A stretch of 64,000 bases of DNA from NCBI RefSeq assembly GCF_016807185.1, contig NZ_JAEVYN010000002.1, positions 1,420,528 through 1,484,527 of the forward strand. The letters are read 5' to 3'. The stretch comes from Leptolyngbya sp. Cla-17. GTDB taxonomy: Bacteria; Cyanobacteriota; Cyanobacteriia; Leptolyngbyales; Leptolyngbyaceae. This document shows positions 17,006-26,045 of the stretch, piece by piece. A model generated the notes under the pieces. That model ran no database searches. It was not told the DNA's origin and saw only the letters and a program-made list of their open reading frames with translations. The position numbers were made by a program, and so were the translations under genes. Each line of letters starts with the position of its first letter. Position 1 is the first letter of the stretch.

Positions 17006-17737
17006 ATGTTTCAGGTCTCGATCATCATTCCCACCCTAAATGAGGCAAGCAGCCTCAGGCGAACATTAGGGCAACTTACAATTCTCGATCCACCACCCGC
17101 CGAGGTGCTGGTTGTTGATGGAGGCAGCCAGGATGAAACTGTTGCAATCGCCCATTTGGCTGGGGTGAAAGTGTTGGCTTGCGATCGCAGGGGACGCTCG
17201 ATTCAAATGAATCATGGCGCAACCTTGGCGAAGGGGAACGTTCTTTGCTTTTTACATGCGGATACTCAGGTTCCCGATGATCTAATCGCCATAATTCAGC
17301 GAACCTTAGCCGATCAAACGGTTGCCTGTGGTGGCTTCATTTCTTTGATGACGGGACCCGAAACAACCCGCTGGGGAATCTCACTGCACAACTACCTAAA
17401 AACTTACTACGCACCGCTACTGTTCAGACCGCACCGATTCTTTGGAGGATTACGCCTCCTATTTGGCGATCAGGTGATGTTTTGTCGTCGATTTGACTTT
17501 TGGGATTGCGGTGGATTCAATGAGGCGCTGCCAATTTTGGAGGATGGCGATTTATGCTTACGGTTGGCAAAAAAAGGGCGCATCCGCCAAGTCAACCGGA
17601 TTGTGCAAAGCTCAGATCGACGAGTTGCCCATTGGGGAGCCTGGAAAGCCACTGCCATCTATTTGTATGTTGGCTGTTTATGGGGAGTTGGGGTTTCTGC
17701 TGATTATTTGAAGCAGTTTTATGAGGATGTTCGCTGA
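17006..17737 (+). CDS. GT2 glycosyltransferase, TIGR04283 (arsenosugar-associated) type
   Basis: A 243-residue GT-A protein starting FQVSIIIPTLNEASSLRRTL, with VVDGGSQDETV, CDRRGRSIQMNHGA and the DxD-like FLHADTQVP. The segment GDQVMFCRRFDFWDCGGFNEALPILEDGDLCLRL and the C-terminal membrane-like helix are typical of the family annotated as arsenosugar biosynthesis glycosyltransferase. No arsM or arsS gene is in the window, so the arsenic link is family-level only. Its 3' end overlaps that of the convergent DUF547 gene by 19 bases. Confidence 0.87.
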   Translation: MFQVSIIIPTLNEASSLRRTLGQLTILDPPPAEVLVVDGGSQDETVAIAHLAGVKVLACDRRGRSIQMNHGATLAKGNVLCFLHADTQVPDDLIAIIQRTLADQTVACGGFISLMTGPETTRWGISLHNYLKTYYAPLLFRPHRFFGGLRLLFGDQVMFCRRFDFWDCGGFNEALPILEDGDLCLRLAKKGRIRQVNRIVQSSDRRVAHWGAWKATAIYLYVGCLWGVGVSADYLKQFYEDVR

Positions 17738-18429
17738 TTTAGGCTCCAATCATAATGGAGATAGGCGATTGGGGTTGAAGCAGTCAAAGGCAAGTCTTGG
17801 CGATAGGCGCAAATATAGTCTGGAATTGAGCTTGCCAGTTGCAGAAAATCTTGGCGATACCATTTCAAGATCTTGCTGCAATAAAGCGTTCCAGTTTGGG
17901 CATCATACCGAACTTTGTCGGGGTTGTTGATAAAACGGTGAGCATCGTTGTCTAGCTGGTGTTCCACTAGAGCCGAGGTGTAGGCTTCGTTGCGGAGCAG
18001 CGGACAGCCAATAGAAGCACACACGATCGCGAAATGAATACGTGCATCGTGACAGCGATCGCGCAGCATATCGTTCTCAATTTGATTGAGGCTGTAGGTT
18101 TTATTTGAAAATCGATAAACCCGACGCTGGAAAAATCGCAGGAAAGCAATCCAGTTGGGAAGTCCTAGCACCACAGGTCGAATTGAAGCGATCGGATAGC
18201 GTTTTAAAATCGTGGAAATTGTGAACGCATTGTATAGATTCATCCAAAGCGCTAGCTGATCAGCAGGCAGAGTCGGGTTCAGATCTACCGATTCCAAACT
18301 TGCTAGCCAATTTGTCAGCGCTTGAGGTTGCTGACTCCAAGCAAGATAGTCTACTCGCCCCTGCTGATCCACATATTGGTGCAGCAAACTATCCCACACA
18401 GCAAAATCAATCATGGGTCCTGCTTCCAT
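17719..18429 (-). CDS. DUF547 domain protein
   Basis: A 236-residue protein with the DUF547 features LALWMNLYNAFTISTIL, LNQIENDMLR, and IHFAIVCASIGCPLLRNEAY, ending in YLHYDWSLN. The family has a conserved Cys/His arrangement reminiscent of papain-like folds, but no activity is known for stand-alone members. The second Met (18414) is an equally good start. It converges with the glycosyltransferase gene, a neighbour pair that I recall in other cyanobacteria. Confidence 0.85.
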   Translation of the reverse strand: MEAGPMIDFAVWDSLLHQYVDQQGRVDYLAWSQQPQALTNWLASLESVDLNPTLPADQLALWMNLYNAFTISTILKRYPIASIRPVVLGLPNWIAFLRFFQRRVYRFSNKTYSLNQIENDMLRDRCHDARIHFAIVCASIGCPLLRNEAYTSALVEHQLDNDAHRFINNPDKVRYDAQTGTLYCSKILKWYRQDFLQLASSIPDYICAYRQDLPLTASTPIAYLHYDWSLNQRTSS

Positions 18430-18733
18430 CTAAATATCAATCGGCTATAGATCAACAAAGCACCAGCAAGAGGAGTTGGCGTAATGTATCATTTCCCAAA
18501 ATTAAGGCATTACGGTTTGCACTAAACCCATCCTGAAGACGATATTTTACTTTTACGCAAGTCCCTTAAGGTCAAAACGTTTGATTTAAGCCCAATGATA
18601 GTTGGAGCAGCTCCTGAGATTTTGTATGATTTCGGCAAGATGGTGAACATTAATACACTTCAAAAGAACCCATAAGCATGTTTTTTATATATACAAGTTT
18701 GAATTTGTAAGTTTTATGTGAGATTTTGATTTT
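18430..18733. other. Gene-free spacer before the NACHT gene
   Basis: About 300 A/T-rich bases between divergent genes. It must hold the promoters of DUF547 and NACHT genes, but I see no clear box, hairpin or repeat. Confidence 0.4.
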
Positions 18734-21049
18734 ATGGTTAAGCGATCGCTCCAAGCTTCTTCCTTGGGGATTCAACAGGCTAAACGAGCTTTTTCGCTTA
18801 CAGGGTGGACTCAAGAAAATCTAGCAGGAGAAGTCAACTTAAAAACCCGACAACCGATCTGGCGATTTTTCACTGGACAACCTGTTGAGCGCCAAACATT
18901 TTTATCTGTTTGTTTGATCCTCGATTTAGATTGGCGAAAGATTGCAGATAATCCGCCAGCAGAATTTCCTGAATTGGGTGCGACAACTGAGACTACACCT
19001 CTGAATATTGACGTTCTGGTGCAACAGGTGCGATCGCAGCATAGAGATACCATTCAAAATCAGTGCAGCATTTTGCAGCTATTAGATATCAACCGTCCAG
19101 TTAGCATTGATGATATTTATGTAGATGTCAATATCTTAGAGAAGATTGCTAGTCAACAGCAGTTTGAGATTGTTGATCTACAAAACTTGAAAACCGCTAA
19201 ATTTGACCGCATTGGCTTGGGGGAGGTTGAGCAGACTCAGATACCGGGAATGCAGGCAGTTGAAACTTACTCAAAACTTCGAGTTTTGGGTAAACCGGGG
19301 GTTGGCAAAACCACCTTTTTGCAATACCTGGCGATTCAGTGCAATTTAGGCAAATTCGCCGCAAACCAAGTACCGATTTTTATCTTGCTCAGAAACTTTG
19401 CAGAAGAGTCTAGACAGCGCGGTGAATTTAGCCTATTTAACTATATAGAACAAGTATTTCTTGCCTCTGGAATTTCTAACCCGTCTGCGCTTGAAACCTT
19501 GCTGCAAGCAGGTCAGGTGTTGCTGTTGCTAGATGGCATGGATGAATTGCTGAAGCAAGACAGCACAGCAGTTCTAAAAGAAATTCGCAAATTTTCAGAT
19601 AAGTATCATCGAAATCAATTTGTGGCATCCTGTCGCACCGCTGCCCATAAGCTGCAACTGCGCGGCTTCACCGATGTAGAAATTGCCCCCTTTACTCACG
19701 CTCAAATCACTACTTTCGCCCAAAAGTGGTTTATGGCATTTACCAAAACAACGGTTCAAGCCGGGAAAAATCAGGCTGCTCAGTTTATTCAGAAATTGGA
19801 TTTGCCAGAAAATTGGCAGTTTCGGCAACTTGTGGGTACGCCCCTGTTTTTGCATATCGCCTGCTGGGTGTTTCAGGGTCACGAGAAATTTCCGACCAAG
19901 CGGAGTGAGTTTTATAAGCAAGGGCTGGATTTGCTGCTGGGTAAATGGGATGAAGCGAGAGGCATTGAACGCGATGAGGTTTATCGAGGGTTTCTATTGC
20001 CACAGAAGCTGAGGCTGTTGAGCCAGCTTGCAGCCGTTACCTTTGAACAAGGGCAGTATTTTTTTGAGCAACGCACGATTGAACACTACATTGGCGACTA
20101 TTTGCGAGAGTTGCCCGGTGCGAGTTTAGAACCAGAGGAACTTCAACTTGAAAGCGAAGCAATGTTGAGAGCGATCGAAGCGCAGCATGGGTTACTCACC
20201 GAACGAGCACGTGGCGTTTTTTCGTTTTCCTATTTGGCGTTTCAAGAATACCTTACCGCTCGAAAAATTGTTGCCAGCCATAATCTGGGCGCATTAGAGC
20301 AAGCGCTGGGCGGGTTGGTGACTCACATTACCGATCCACACTGGCGCGAAGTTTTTTTGTTAACGTCTGCGATGTTGCGAAGTGCAGATTCACTGGTGCA
20401 GTTAATGAAGCAACAAATTGACGCATTCGTTGCTCAAGACCCGTATTTGCAAGAATTTTTGAGGTGGGGCAGTCAAAAATCTCAACAGATCCCGAAGGAA
20501 ACCAAAGTGGCGACCAAGCGGGCATTTTATTTTGCTCTTGCTAAAAATCCGCATGTGGCGGCTGACTTCACGTTAGCCTGTACCCTTGATCAGGGAATGT
20601 TTTTAGATGAGGCGCTAGAGAACTTGTTGCTAGAGTGCGCAAACAATAGTCAGGATTTTGCCCATACTAATGCCTGTAGTGAGGCGCTTAACAATATTTT
20701 GGTAATGGTTCTGGATGTTGGATTATATAAGTCCCTTCAACAATCGAGAGACCAGTTGCCGTCTGCTAGCCAGAATCGAGAACGGCTGCCGGACTGGTGG
20801 CAAAAACACTATTCTGCTTGGATCAAGCAATTAAGAGACACGATCACTAATTACCGTAACATTAACCATTCCTGGCAATTTAGTCCCGATCAACAGCAAG
20901 TGCTACAACGCTACTACGATGCGAATCAACTTCTGATAGATTGCTTGAATAGTAACTGCGAAGTCACACCGGCAATTCGACAGGAAATTGAAGCTACACT
21001 GCTGCTTCCTCAAAGGGAACTAGAAGATCGGGAATGGCAAGGAGATTAA
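18734..21049 (+). CDS. NACHT NTPase with N-terminal HTH (NLR-like)
   Basis: A 771-residue STAND ATPase. Residues 1-75 form a helix-turn-helix-like domain (GIQQAKRAFSLTGWTQENLAGEV, then RQPIWRFFTGQPVERQTF). The NACHT domain has Walker A GKPGVGKTT near residue 187 and Walker B VLLLLDGMDEL near 262, followed by VASCRTAAHKL and FSFSYLAFQEYLTARKIV. The C-terminus has CLNSNCEVTPAIRQEIEATLLLP, matching the Cys-containing helical tail (NCH-type) of bacterial NACHT proteins. Some members of this bNACHT class protect against phage; others are uncharacterised. There is no obvious effector domain, so DNA or partner binding through the HTH may be the output. The next gene starts one base after its stop codon. 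Confidence 0.88.
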   Translation: MVKRSLQASSLGIQQAKRAFSLTGWTQENLAGEVNLKTRQPIWRFFTGQPVERQTFLSVCLILDLDWRKIADNPPAEFPELGATTETTPLNIDVLVQQVRSQHRDTIQNQCSILQLLDINRPVSIDDIYVDVNILEKIASQQQFEIVDLQNLKTAKFDRIGLGEVEQTQIPGMQAVETYSKLRVLGKPGVGKTTFLQYLAIQCNLGKFAANQVPIFILLRNFAEESRQRGEFSLFNYIEQVFLASGISNPSALETLLQAGQVLLLLDGMDELLKQDSTAVLKEIRKFSDKYHRNQFVASCRTAAHKLQLRGFTDVEIAPFTHAQITTFAQKWFMAFTKTTVQAGKNQAAQFIQKLDLPENWQFRQLVGTPLFLHIACWVFQGHEKFPTKRSEFYKQGLDLLLGKWDEARGIERDEVYRGFLLPQKLRLLSQLAAVTFEQGQYFFEQRTIEHYIGDYLRELPGASLEPEELQLESEAMLRAIEAQHGLLTERARGVFSFSYLAFQEYLTARKIVASHNLGALEQALGGLVTHITDPHWREVFLLTSAMLRSADSLVQLMKQQIDAFVAQDPYLQEFLRWGSQKSQQIPKETKVATKRAFYFALAKNPHVAADFTLACTLDQGMFLDEALENLLLECANNSQDFAHTNACSEALNNILVMVLDVGLYKSLQQSRDQLPSASQNRERLPDWWQKHYSAWIKQLRDTITNYRNINHSWQFSPDQQQVLQRYYDANQLLIDCLNSNCEVTPAIRQEIEATLLLPQRELEDREWQGD

Positions 21050-21050
21050 A

Positions 21051-21812
21051 TTGATAGACCACTCGTTTGGTTTTTATGGCATCGCTTTTTTTGGAATTAT
21101 TCTATTGCGGTACTTTTTTGTAGCGGGAGGAATGTATTGGTGCTTTTACTCACCATCCATTCACTTTTTTGTGAACCATGTGAATTCTGGAAAACGGCAT
21201 CCGGATCCCTCCTGGCGATCGATTCAAGCGGATATTCAACTTTCTGTCTTCTCGGCGGGGGTGTTTGCACTGGCGGCAGCGTGTGTCATGTCAGCATACG
21301 GTTGGGGAATGACCCGTTTGTATAGCCACGCTCAACAGTATGGTTTGTGGTATTTAGGCGCTAGCTATGGCGCTGTGTTGGTTCTTCAAGATGCCTATTT
21401 TTATTTCACCCATCGATTGTTTCACCATCCCTTACTCTTTGCCTGGCTACATCAGGGGCATCATCGATCGCGTCATCCAACTCCATGGACATCGTTTGCT
21501 TTTGATCCGTTAGAGGCGATCGTTCAGTCGCTCTTTCTGGTCGGCATTGTGTTCGTCGTGCCGCTGCACTTCATCACCTTGATTGCGGTATTGACCACCA
21601 TGACGGTTTGGGCAGTGTTAAATCATCTAGGAATAGATCGCTTGCCCCTGTGGTTTCCGCATCATTGGCTAGGCCGATGGTTCATTGGTCCGGCTCATCA
21701 CTCCATTCATCACCTTAAATACACCGTGCATTATGGGCTGTATTTTACGTTTTGGGATAATCTCTTTGGCACTCAAGACCCTAACTACGAAAAGAAGTTT
21801 GATGAACGCTAG
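21051..21812 (+). CDS. Fatty acid hydroxylase/sterol desaturase superfamily membrane protein
   Basis: About 253 residues with four or more membrane helices and the di-iron histidine boxes HRLFHH, HQGHH and HHSIHH, diagnostic of the superfamily. It ends TFWDNLFGTQDPNYEKKFDE, a typical terminus. Such enzymes hydroxylate or desaturate lipids, sterols or carotenoids in membranes; the substrate is unknown. The start is a TTG with GGAG seven bases upstream, one base after the NACHT stop codon, so both genes are one transcript. Membrane lipid modification next to an NLR-like protein is suggestive but unproven. Confidence 0.88.
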   Translation: MIDHSFGFYGIAFFGIILLRYFFVAGGMYWCFYSPSIHFFVNHVNSGKRHPDPSWRSIQADIQLSVFSAGVFALAAACVMSAYGWGMTRLYSHAQQYGLWYLGASYGAVLVLQDAYFYFTHRLFHHPLLFAWLHQGHHRSRHPTPWTSFAFDPLEAIVQSLFLVGIVFVVPLHFITLIAVLTTMTVWAVLNHLGIDRLPLWFPHHWLGRWFIGPAHHSIHHLKYTVHYGLYFTFWDNLFGTQDPNYEKKFDER

Positions 21813-22443
21813 TTCAGTTGAAATGCCTTTATTTCAACCATTGGAACTCATACGGCATAAGGGTTTTGGCAATTGATAGATTGCTTTGACCCTACGGCTA
21901 TTGCTCAAACAAACTATGATGGGTTTATAGGTTTGTAAGAAGGCACCCATAATCTACACTAAGACACCGGGAAAAGTTCTCAACCTTAAAGAGAAGCATT
22001 GAAGCACAGACAATGCGCAGACAAGTGAAAATTTGCCGGAGTTAAGCTGCCATTTGTTGTGGTAACGTTTCATCGACTAACGCCTCTTTAATAGGCATGT
22101 GTAAGACATAAAAGTCTCATTAATAGCTACAGATTGAGCCTCATATGTTTGTTCTGGACTGCTTTTTACTCTGATAGCAGTAGTGGTATGTCTTTTTAGG
22201 TTAACAGCTACATTGCTTGCTGCTAGTCGAGTATCAATGCTTATAGTTAGATTTCACCACATTGTTCCACTGAATTTAGCGTAAAAACTTCGACTTATGC
22301 GATCGCAACACTCTTAAGAATCAATAATTCAACTTGTTGTCATTGGTGTAACTGCATCTTCTCTACTACGACAGCCACAGCTTATCGCCGCTGAAAAATT
22401 CAACAAATTCAAACGTTTTTATTCCACCAAGGCAACGATTATT
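21813..22443. other. Gene-free region of about 630 bases
   Basis: No convincing reading frame, RNA gene or hairpin on either strand. It presumably contains the promoter of the small gene that follows; A/T-rich, with one HIP1-like site near 22300. Confidence 0.4.
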
Positions 22444-22671
22444 ATGATTACATTCAATAATCCCTCTCTCAGTGAAGAACCCCGCAACCAAGCCATGAGA
22501 GTGGCTCCTAAAATCGCACAGGAGACTCTTCTCGGTTGGCTAGAAAGTTCTGGTAGGTTAAAGCCTTCTGAGATTGGTGATTTTCAGGAACATAAGATCT
22601 CAGGAGATTTAGATGAATTTCTAGAGCCAGAAATTCATGACATAGAAGATGAAGAAGAGAGCGAAGAGTAA
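22444..22671 (+). CDS. Small acidic protein, DUF3134-like
   Basis: Seventy-five residues: NNPSLSEEPRNQAMRVAP, then ESSGRLKP and a very acidic tail (IHDIEDEEESEE). The pattern 'NPSLxxEPRNQ...W LExxGRL...' followed by an acidic end matches the small cyanobacterial DUF3134 family as I remember it. Function is unknown. The ATG is the first in frame; no strong ribosome-binding site is visible. Confidence 0.65.
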   Translation: MITFNNPSLSEEPRNQAMRVAPKIAQETLLGWLESSGRLKPSEIGDFQEHKISGDLDEFLEPEIHDIEDEEESEE

Positions 22672-22873
22672 TTTTTTCTCCACATAATGCTTTTTGAAAA
22701 CCCTCTTAATGTGCGATCGCTAGTCATTTTAATCACGTTTTTCTGCATGTAATGCTTCTCGAATCAACTAAAATGTGGGAAGGTTTGGGTATTAACCTTA
22801 ATAAGAAGAGCAAACCAAGGTTGCTGACCTAAACAGCAGACTAGATTGAAGAAATTTAGAGTGGAGACCTAAT

Positions 22874-22984
22874 ATGTCAAAAGAAAAGAAGACCAATAAA
22901 GAATCTAAAAAACCGAAAGCCGAATCTGATGGATCAAAGAAGCAAAAGAAAGATCCCAAGAGACATGACGGACCCACAATCTAA
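22874..22984 (+). CDS. Very small lysine-rich protein (36 residues)
   Basis: The frame begins MSKEKKTNKESKKP and ends DPKRHDGPTI; about a third of the residues are Lys. A GGAG lies 8 bases before the ATG. A good hairpin terminator follows 80 bases downstream, which supports expression. Highly basic peptides of this size with a DPKRHDGP-like end may bind nucleic acid, but no function is known to me. Confidence 0.55.
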   Translation: MSKEKKTNKESKKPKAESDGSKKQKKDPKRHDGPTI

Positions 22985-23062
22985 CTATGTAAAGGCCCAA
23001 AGCTTTTACGACTGATGTTCAATATGGATTCTTTATAGGGCGAGCGATCGTTTTATTAATTG

Positions 23063-23108
23063 AAATTCCCACTTCTCACTCAAGCTGAGCAGGTGGGAAT
23101 TTTTTATT
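23063..23108 (+). terminator. Rho-independent terminator
   Basis: Perfect 10-bp stem AAATTCCCAC / GTGGGAATTT with a 20-base loop that can itself pair (CTCA/TGAG), followed directly by T-rich sequence. It ends the transcript of the small lysine-rich gene. Confidence 0.75.
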
Positions 23109-23201
23109 GATTAAACGACAACCACTTTGCCATACGCACGAGAACCCCTTTTGGTAAGGTTTCACTACAAACAAAAGTGCTCGCGCTTGTAATCTTTGAA
23201 A

Positions 23202-23231
23202 TTGTCAATTATGTAAATAATTCGTTATAGT
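23202..23231 (+). promoter_or_regulatory. Possible sigma-70-type promoter of nblA
   Basis: TTGTCA and TATAGT spaced by 18 bases, 160 bases upstream of the nblA start codon. No NtcA box (GTA-N8-TAC) was found next to it. Confidence 0.35.
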
Positions 23232-23390
23232 AGTTAACATAACGAAACAAAAAAGCTTGTTCCTCCTTGATGACAGACGTAGGTCTATGAGGTCAAGGTA
23301 ATCAGCTATTGGGTTCAAAGCAAGATTTCAAGACAGCTAGCCTATAGCAGGCTCACATTTTCTCCACTTATTTCGGTAAAAGAGGCATTT

Positions 23391-23594
23391 ATGAACCAGG
23401 CAATCGAACTTACCCTTGAACAGGAATTTAGCCTCAGACGCTTTGCAGACCAAGTACAGTCAATGTCTCGTGAGCAAGCTCAAGAGTTCTTGGTTGAACA
23501 GTATCGGCTGATGATGGTTCAAGAAAAAATGTATCAAGAACTCCTGAAGCACGAGTGGCAGTTAGACATAGCTTCTCTCCAAGCTGGTACGTAG
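23391..23594 (+). CDS. nblA: NblA, phycobilisome degradation adaptor
   Basis: Sixty-seven residues with the whole NblA pattern: IELTLEQEFSLRRFADQVQSMSREQAQEFLVEQYRLMMVQEKMYQELLKHEW. NblA forms helical-hairpin dimers that bind phycobiliproteins and recruit a Clp protease, leading to bleaching under nitrogen or sulfur starvation. Its presence shows that the organism uses phycobilisomes. It stands alone, between a terminator and the convergent radical SAM gene, and is probably controlled by its own promoter. Confidence 0.93.
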   Translation: MNQAIELTLEQEFSLRRFADQVQSMSREQAQEFLVEQYRLMMVQEKMYQELLKHEWQLDIASLQAGT

Positions 23595-23660
23595 GTCTTA
23601 CTTCCATAGTTGACCCAATCCTTGCAGTCACAAATTGTCGATCAACGTTGTCCAGAAGCA

Positions 23661-25238
23661 CTAGTGTATCAACACTGATTCTGGCTCAGACACCCTAGAG
23701 TGTTCGAGTGGGTCATAACCAATCTGTTGAGTAATTCGCTCTCTGGCTAATGCACGATATTCCCAAAAGTGTTCGCCAGCAGCGCATAGACCCAGGTACA
23801 TATTAAGAACCTGCGGCTTGTGTAAGAGGATGATCCAGAGTTGATGCCAGAATTGTCCTCGAATTTCAGGTCGCCGAATCCCTTGATGCCAAATGATTTG
23901 GGTAATTAACCGTAGCCCCTTACTCAGCGGAAATTGCATCGTTTGTTCTTTACTCTTCAAGCGAATCTTAAGGCATTGCTGCAAACAGCGTCTGAGATAA
24001 TTCTGAGGCTCGTACAACGTCCAAAAACCTTCGACGTACTCTTCGGCGATTTCGGAAATGGGTCGAGTTGGCACAAAATTCATCAGCATGTTTAGATCGC
24101 CCGTCGCATGGTTGGTGCCCTCAATCAATCGCTGTTCTCTTTGCAAGCGATCCCAGAGGGCTGTGTTGGGGAGAGCTTGAAGGATACCCAACATAGGTTG
24201 AGGAATACTGGTTTGTTCAATGAAGGCTTGAATGCGATCGCCTGCTCCTGATCGCTCTCCATCAAAACCGAGGATAAACCCGGCGTAGATCAGTAGCCCT
24301 GCTTCATTGATTTTGAGGCAAGCTTCTATAAGAGGATTGCGAGTATTTTGCACCTTGCGGGTGACTTGTAAGCTATCCTGGTCAGGAGTTTCGATGCCGA
24401 GAAAGACTGCATAGAAACCTGCTTCACCCATCAGTTGCAGCATCTCATCGTCTTCTGCCAGATTAACGGATGCTTCAGTAATAAAAGTGAATGGATGGTT
24501 ATGCTGTTCCATCCAGGGAACCAGTTCCCTGAGAAAGCGCTTCACATTCCGCTGATTGCCAATAAAGTTATCATCCACGATGAAAAGTGAGCCGCGCCAA
24601 CCTAAATCATAGAGAGTTTGTAGCTCTGCTAAGGCTTGATCTGGCTCCTTGGTGCGAGGTTTGCGACCATAAAGAGAAATGATGTCGCAAAATTCGCAGT
24701 TAAAAGGACATCCGCGCGAAAACTGAATTGCCATCATCAAGTAAGCATCCTGCTTTAGCAAGTCAAAGCGTGGCATTGGGCTTTGGGTGACATCTGGCTT
24801 GTCAATGGAGCGGAAAATTCCCTGAGTTTCACCTTGACGGAGCGCTTCCAGAAACTTGGGAACTGTCATCTCACCTTCATCTAAAATCAAGAAATGTGCT
24901 CCAGCGTCTAAGGCATCTTGAGGAACAGAAGTAGGATAAGGACCCCCTACTGCAACTGATTTACCCAATCTGACAGCTTTCCGAATCAGCGCCTGGAAAT
25001 CCGGTTTATGCACAATCATGGCTGAGATAATCACTAAATCGCACCATGCCCAATCGGCTTCTGTTTCACAGGTGACATTGCGATCGCGAAATCGAATCTC
25101 CCAATCTTGGGGCAAAAGCGCAGCAACTGTAATAATTCCTAGGGGTGGAATCACTGCTTTCAGTCCAGCAATCTCCATGAAGCGATCGTATGACCAGAAG
25201 GACTGCGGAAATTTAGGATAGAGTAACAATGCTTTCAT
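23661..25238 (-). CDS. B12-binding radical SAM protein with DUF4070 tail
   Basis: Residues 1-150 form a cobalamin-binding-like domain (MKALLLYPKFPQSFWSYDRF ... PPLGIITVAALLP ... VAVGGPYPTSVP). The radical SAM cluster motif follows as FSRGCPFNCEFCDI (CxxxCxxC), then VDDNFIGN and TEASVNLAEDDEML. The C-terminus is DUF4070-like. Relatives include HpnP, the hopanoid C-2 methylase, and other B12 radical SAM methylases; the substrate here cannot be assigned and no hopanoid gene is nearby. It is convergent with nblA. Confidence 0.88.
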   Translation of the reverse strand: MKALLLYPKFPQSFWSYDRFMEIAGLKAVIPPLGIITVAALLPQDWEIRFRDRNVTCETEADWAWCDLVIISAMIVHKPDFQALIRKAVRLGKSVAVGGPYPTSVPQDALDAGAHFLILDEGEMTVPKFLEALRQGETQGIFRSIDKPDVTQSPMPRFDLLKQDAYLMMAIQFSRGCPFNCEFCDIISLYGRKPRTKEPDQALAELQTLYDLGWRGSLFIVDDNFIGNQRNVKRFLRELVPWMEQHNHPFTFITEASVNLAEDDEMLQLMGEAGFYAVFLGIETPDQDSLQVTRKVQNTRNPLIEACLKINEAGLLIYAGFILGFDGERSGAGDRIQAFIEQTSIPQPMLGILQALPNTALWDRLQREQRLIEGTNHATGDLNMLMNFVPTRPISEIAEEYVEGFWTLYEPQNYLRRCLQQCLKIRLKSKEQTMQFPLSKGLRLITQIIWHQGIRRPEIRGQFWHQLWIILLHKPQVLNMYLGLCAAGEHFWEYRALARERITQQIGYDPLEHSRVSEPESVLIH

Positions 25239-25557
25239 AACTCCCTCGGTAACTATTTAAGTTAACTTTTAGGTGCGGGACAGCGTCGTACGTTCAAGCC
25301 GATTGAAATCTAAATGCTCCCCGCGTTTTCTACAATTTCAATCAAACAAGCATCAATTTTTGGCATAGCCATTAGTATATTTCCAATCCTATAAAGCGAA
25401 GTAAAACGTAGGAAAAGTACAGATAAGCACGCAAAAACATGTACAGATTACATTACTTCAATCCATATATATCTAAAGCATGATGCCAAAAAATACAGCA
25501 TCATGCTCTAGACAACTAACAAATAAACGTTGCCTTGTTTTTGAGTTTTACAAGGAG
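25239..25557. other. Gene-free region upstream of the radical SAM gene
   Basis: A/T-rich spacer of about 320 bases. A near-repeat of AAAAATACAGCATCATGCTCT with ATCTAAAGCATGATGCC around 25475-25510 makes a partial inverted repeat (GCATGATG / CATCATGC). Role unknown; it may be part of a terminator or operator. Confidence 0.35.
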
Positions 25558-25591
25558 ATTCTCAAGAATAGCAACTGCTATTCTTGAGAAT
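25558..25591 (-). terminator. Hairpin downstream of the fasciclin gene
   Basis: Sixteen-base perfect arms (ATTCTCAAGAATAGCA / TGCTATTCTTGAGAAT) separated by two bases start five bases after the stop codon on the minus strand. There is no run of Ts beyond it, so it may stabilise the mRNA as well as terminate. Confidence 0.65.
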
Positions 25592-25595
25592 GAAT

Positions 25596-25997
25596 TTATG
25601 CGGGCATTAGCACGGTATCGATGATGTGAATAACACCATTGTCAGCCGCTACATCAGCAGTTGTAACTGTAGAATCGTTGATCTTAACGCCATTGGAAGC
25701 ATCGATCTTGACCTCTGAACCTTCAACGGTCTTAGCTGATTTCAGGTTTGTGACATCAGCTGCCATTACCTTGCCTGATACGACATGGTAGGTCAGAATC
25801 TTCTTAAGTTGAGGGATGTCTTTGAGTAGTCCATCTACTGTGCCTGCTGGCAATTTGGCAAACGCCTCATCCGTTGGTGCGAAGACTGTAAATGGTCCTG
25901 TACCTTTGAGGGTTTCGACTAAGCCAGCAGCCTTGACGGCAGCAACCAAAGTGCTAAAAGATCCAGCACTAACAGCAGTATCAACAATATCAGCCAT
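25596..25997 (-). CDS. Fasciclin (FAS1) domain protein
   Basis: The whole 133-residue protein is one FAS1 domain: H1 box GPFTVFAPTDEAFAKLP, LTYHVVSGKV, and the H2 region NGVIHIIDTVLMP. There is no signal peptide, unlike many bacterial FAS1 proteins, so it may be cytoplasmic or use a non-classical route. FAS1 domains mediate adhesion or protein contacts. TAGGTGA lies 6 bases before the ATG at 25997, fixing the start. A 16-base tandem repeat lies just upstream. Confidence 0.92.
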   Translation of the reverse strand: MADIVDTAVSAGSFSTLVAAVKAAGLVETLKGTGPFTVFAPTDEAFAKLPAGTVDGLLKDIPQLKKILTYHVVSGKVMAADVTNLKSAKTVEGSEVKIDASNGVKINDSTVTTADVAADNGVIHIIDTVLMPA

Positions 25998-26013
25998 GTA
26001 TTTCACCTAGTGT

Positions 26014-26045
26014 GTGTCATCTGTTAACAGTGTCATCTATTAATA
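26014..26045. repeat. Two tandem 16-base repeats upstream of the fasciclin gene
   Basis: GTGTCATCTGTTAACA is followed directly by GTGTCATCTATTAATA (14 of 16 matching). The copies sit in the leader or promoter and could be a duplicated regulator site. Confidence 0.5.

Noticed and set aside
23661..25238. Assignment of the radical SAM protein as HpnP (hopanoid C-2 methylase)
   Set aside because: The DUF4070 B12 radical SAM group contains several functions, and no hopanoid genes lie nearby; motif reading alone cannot decide.
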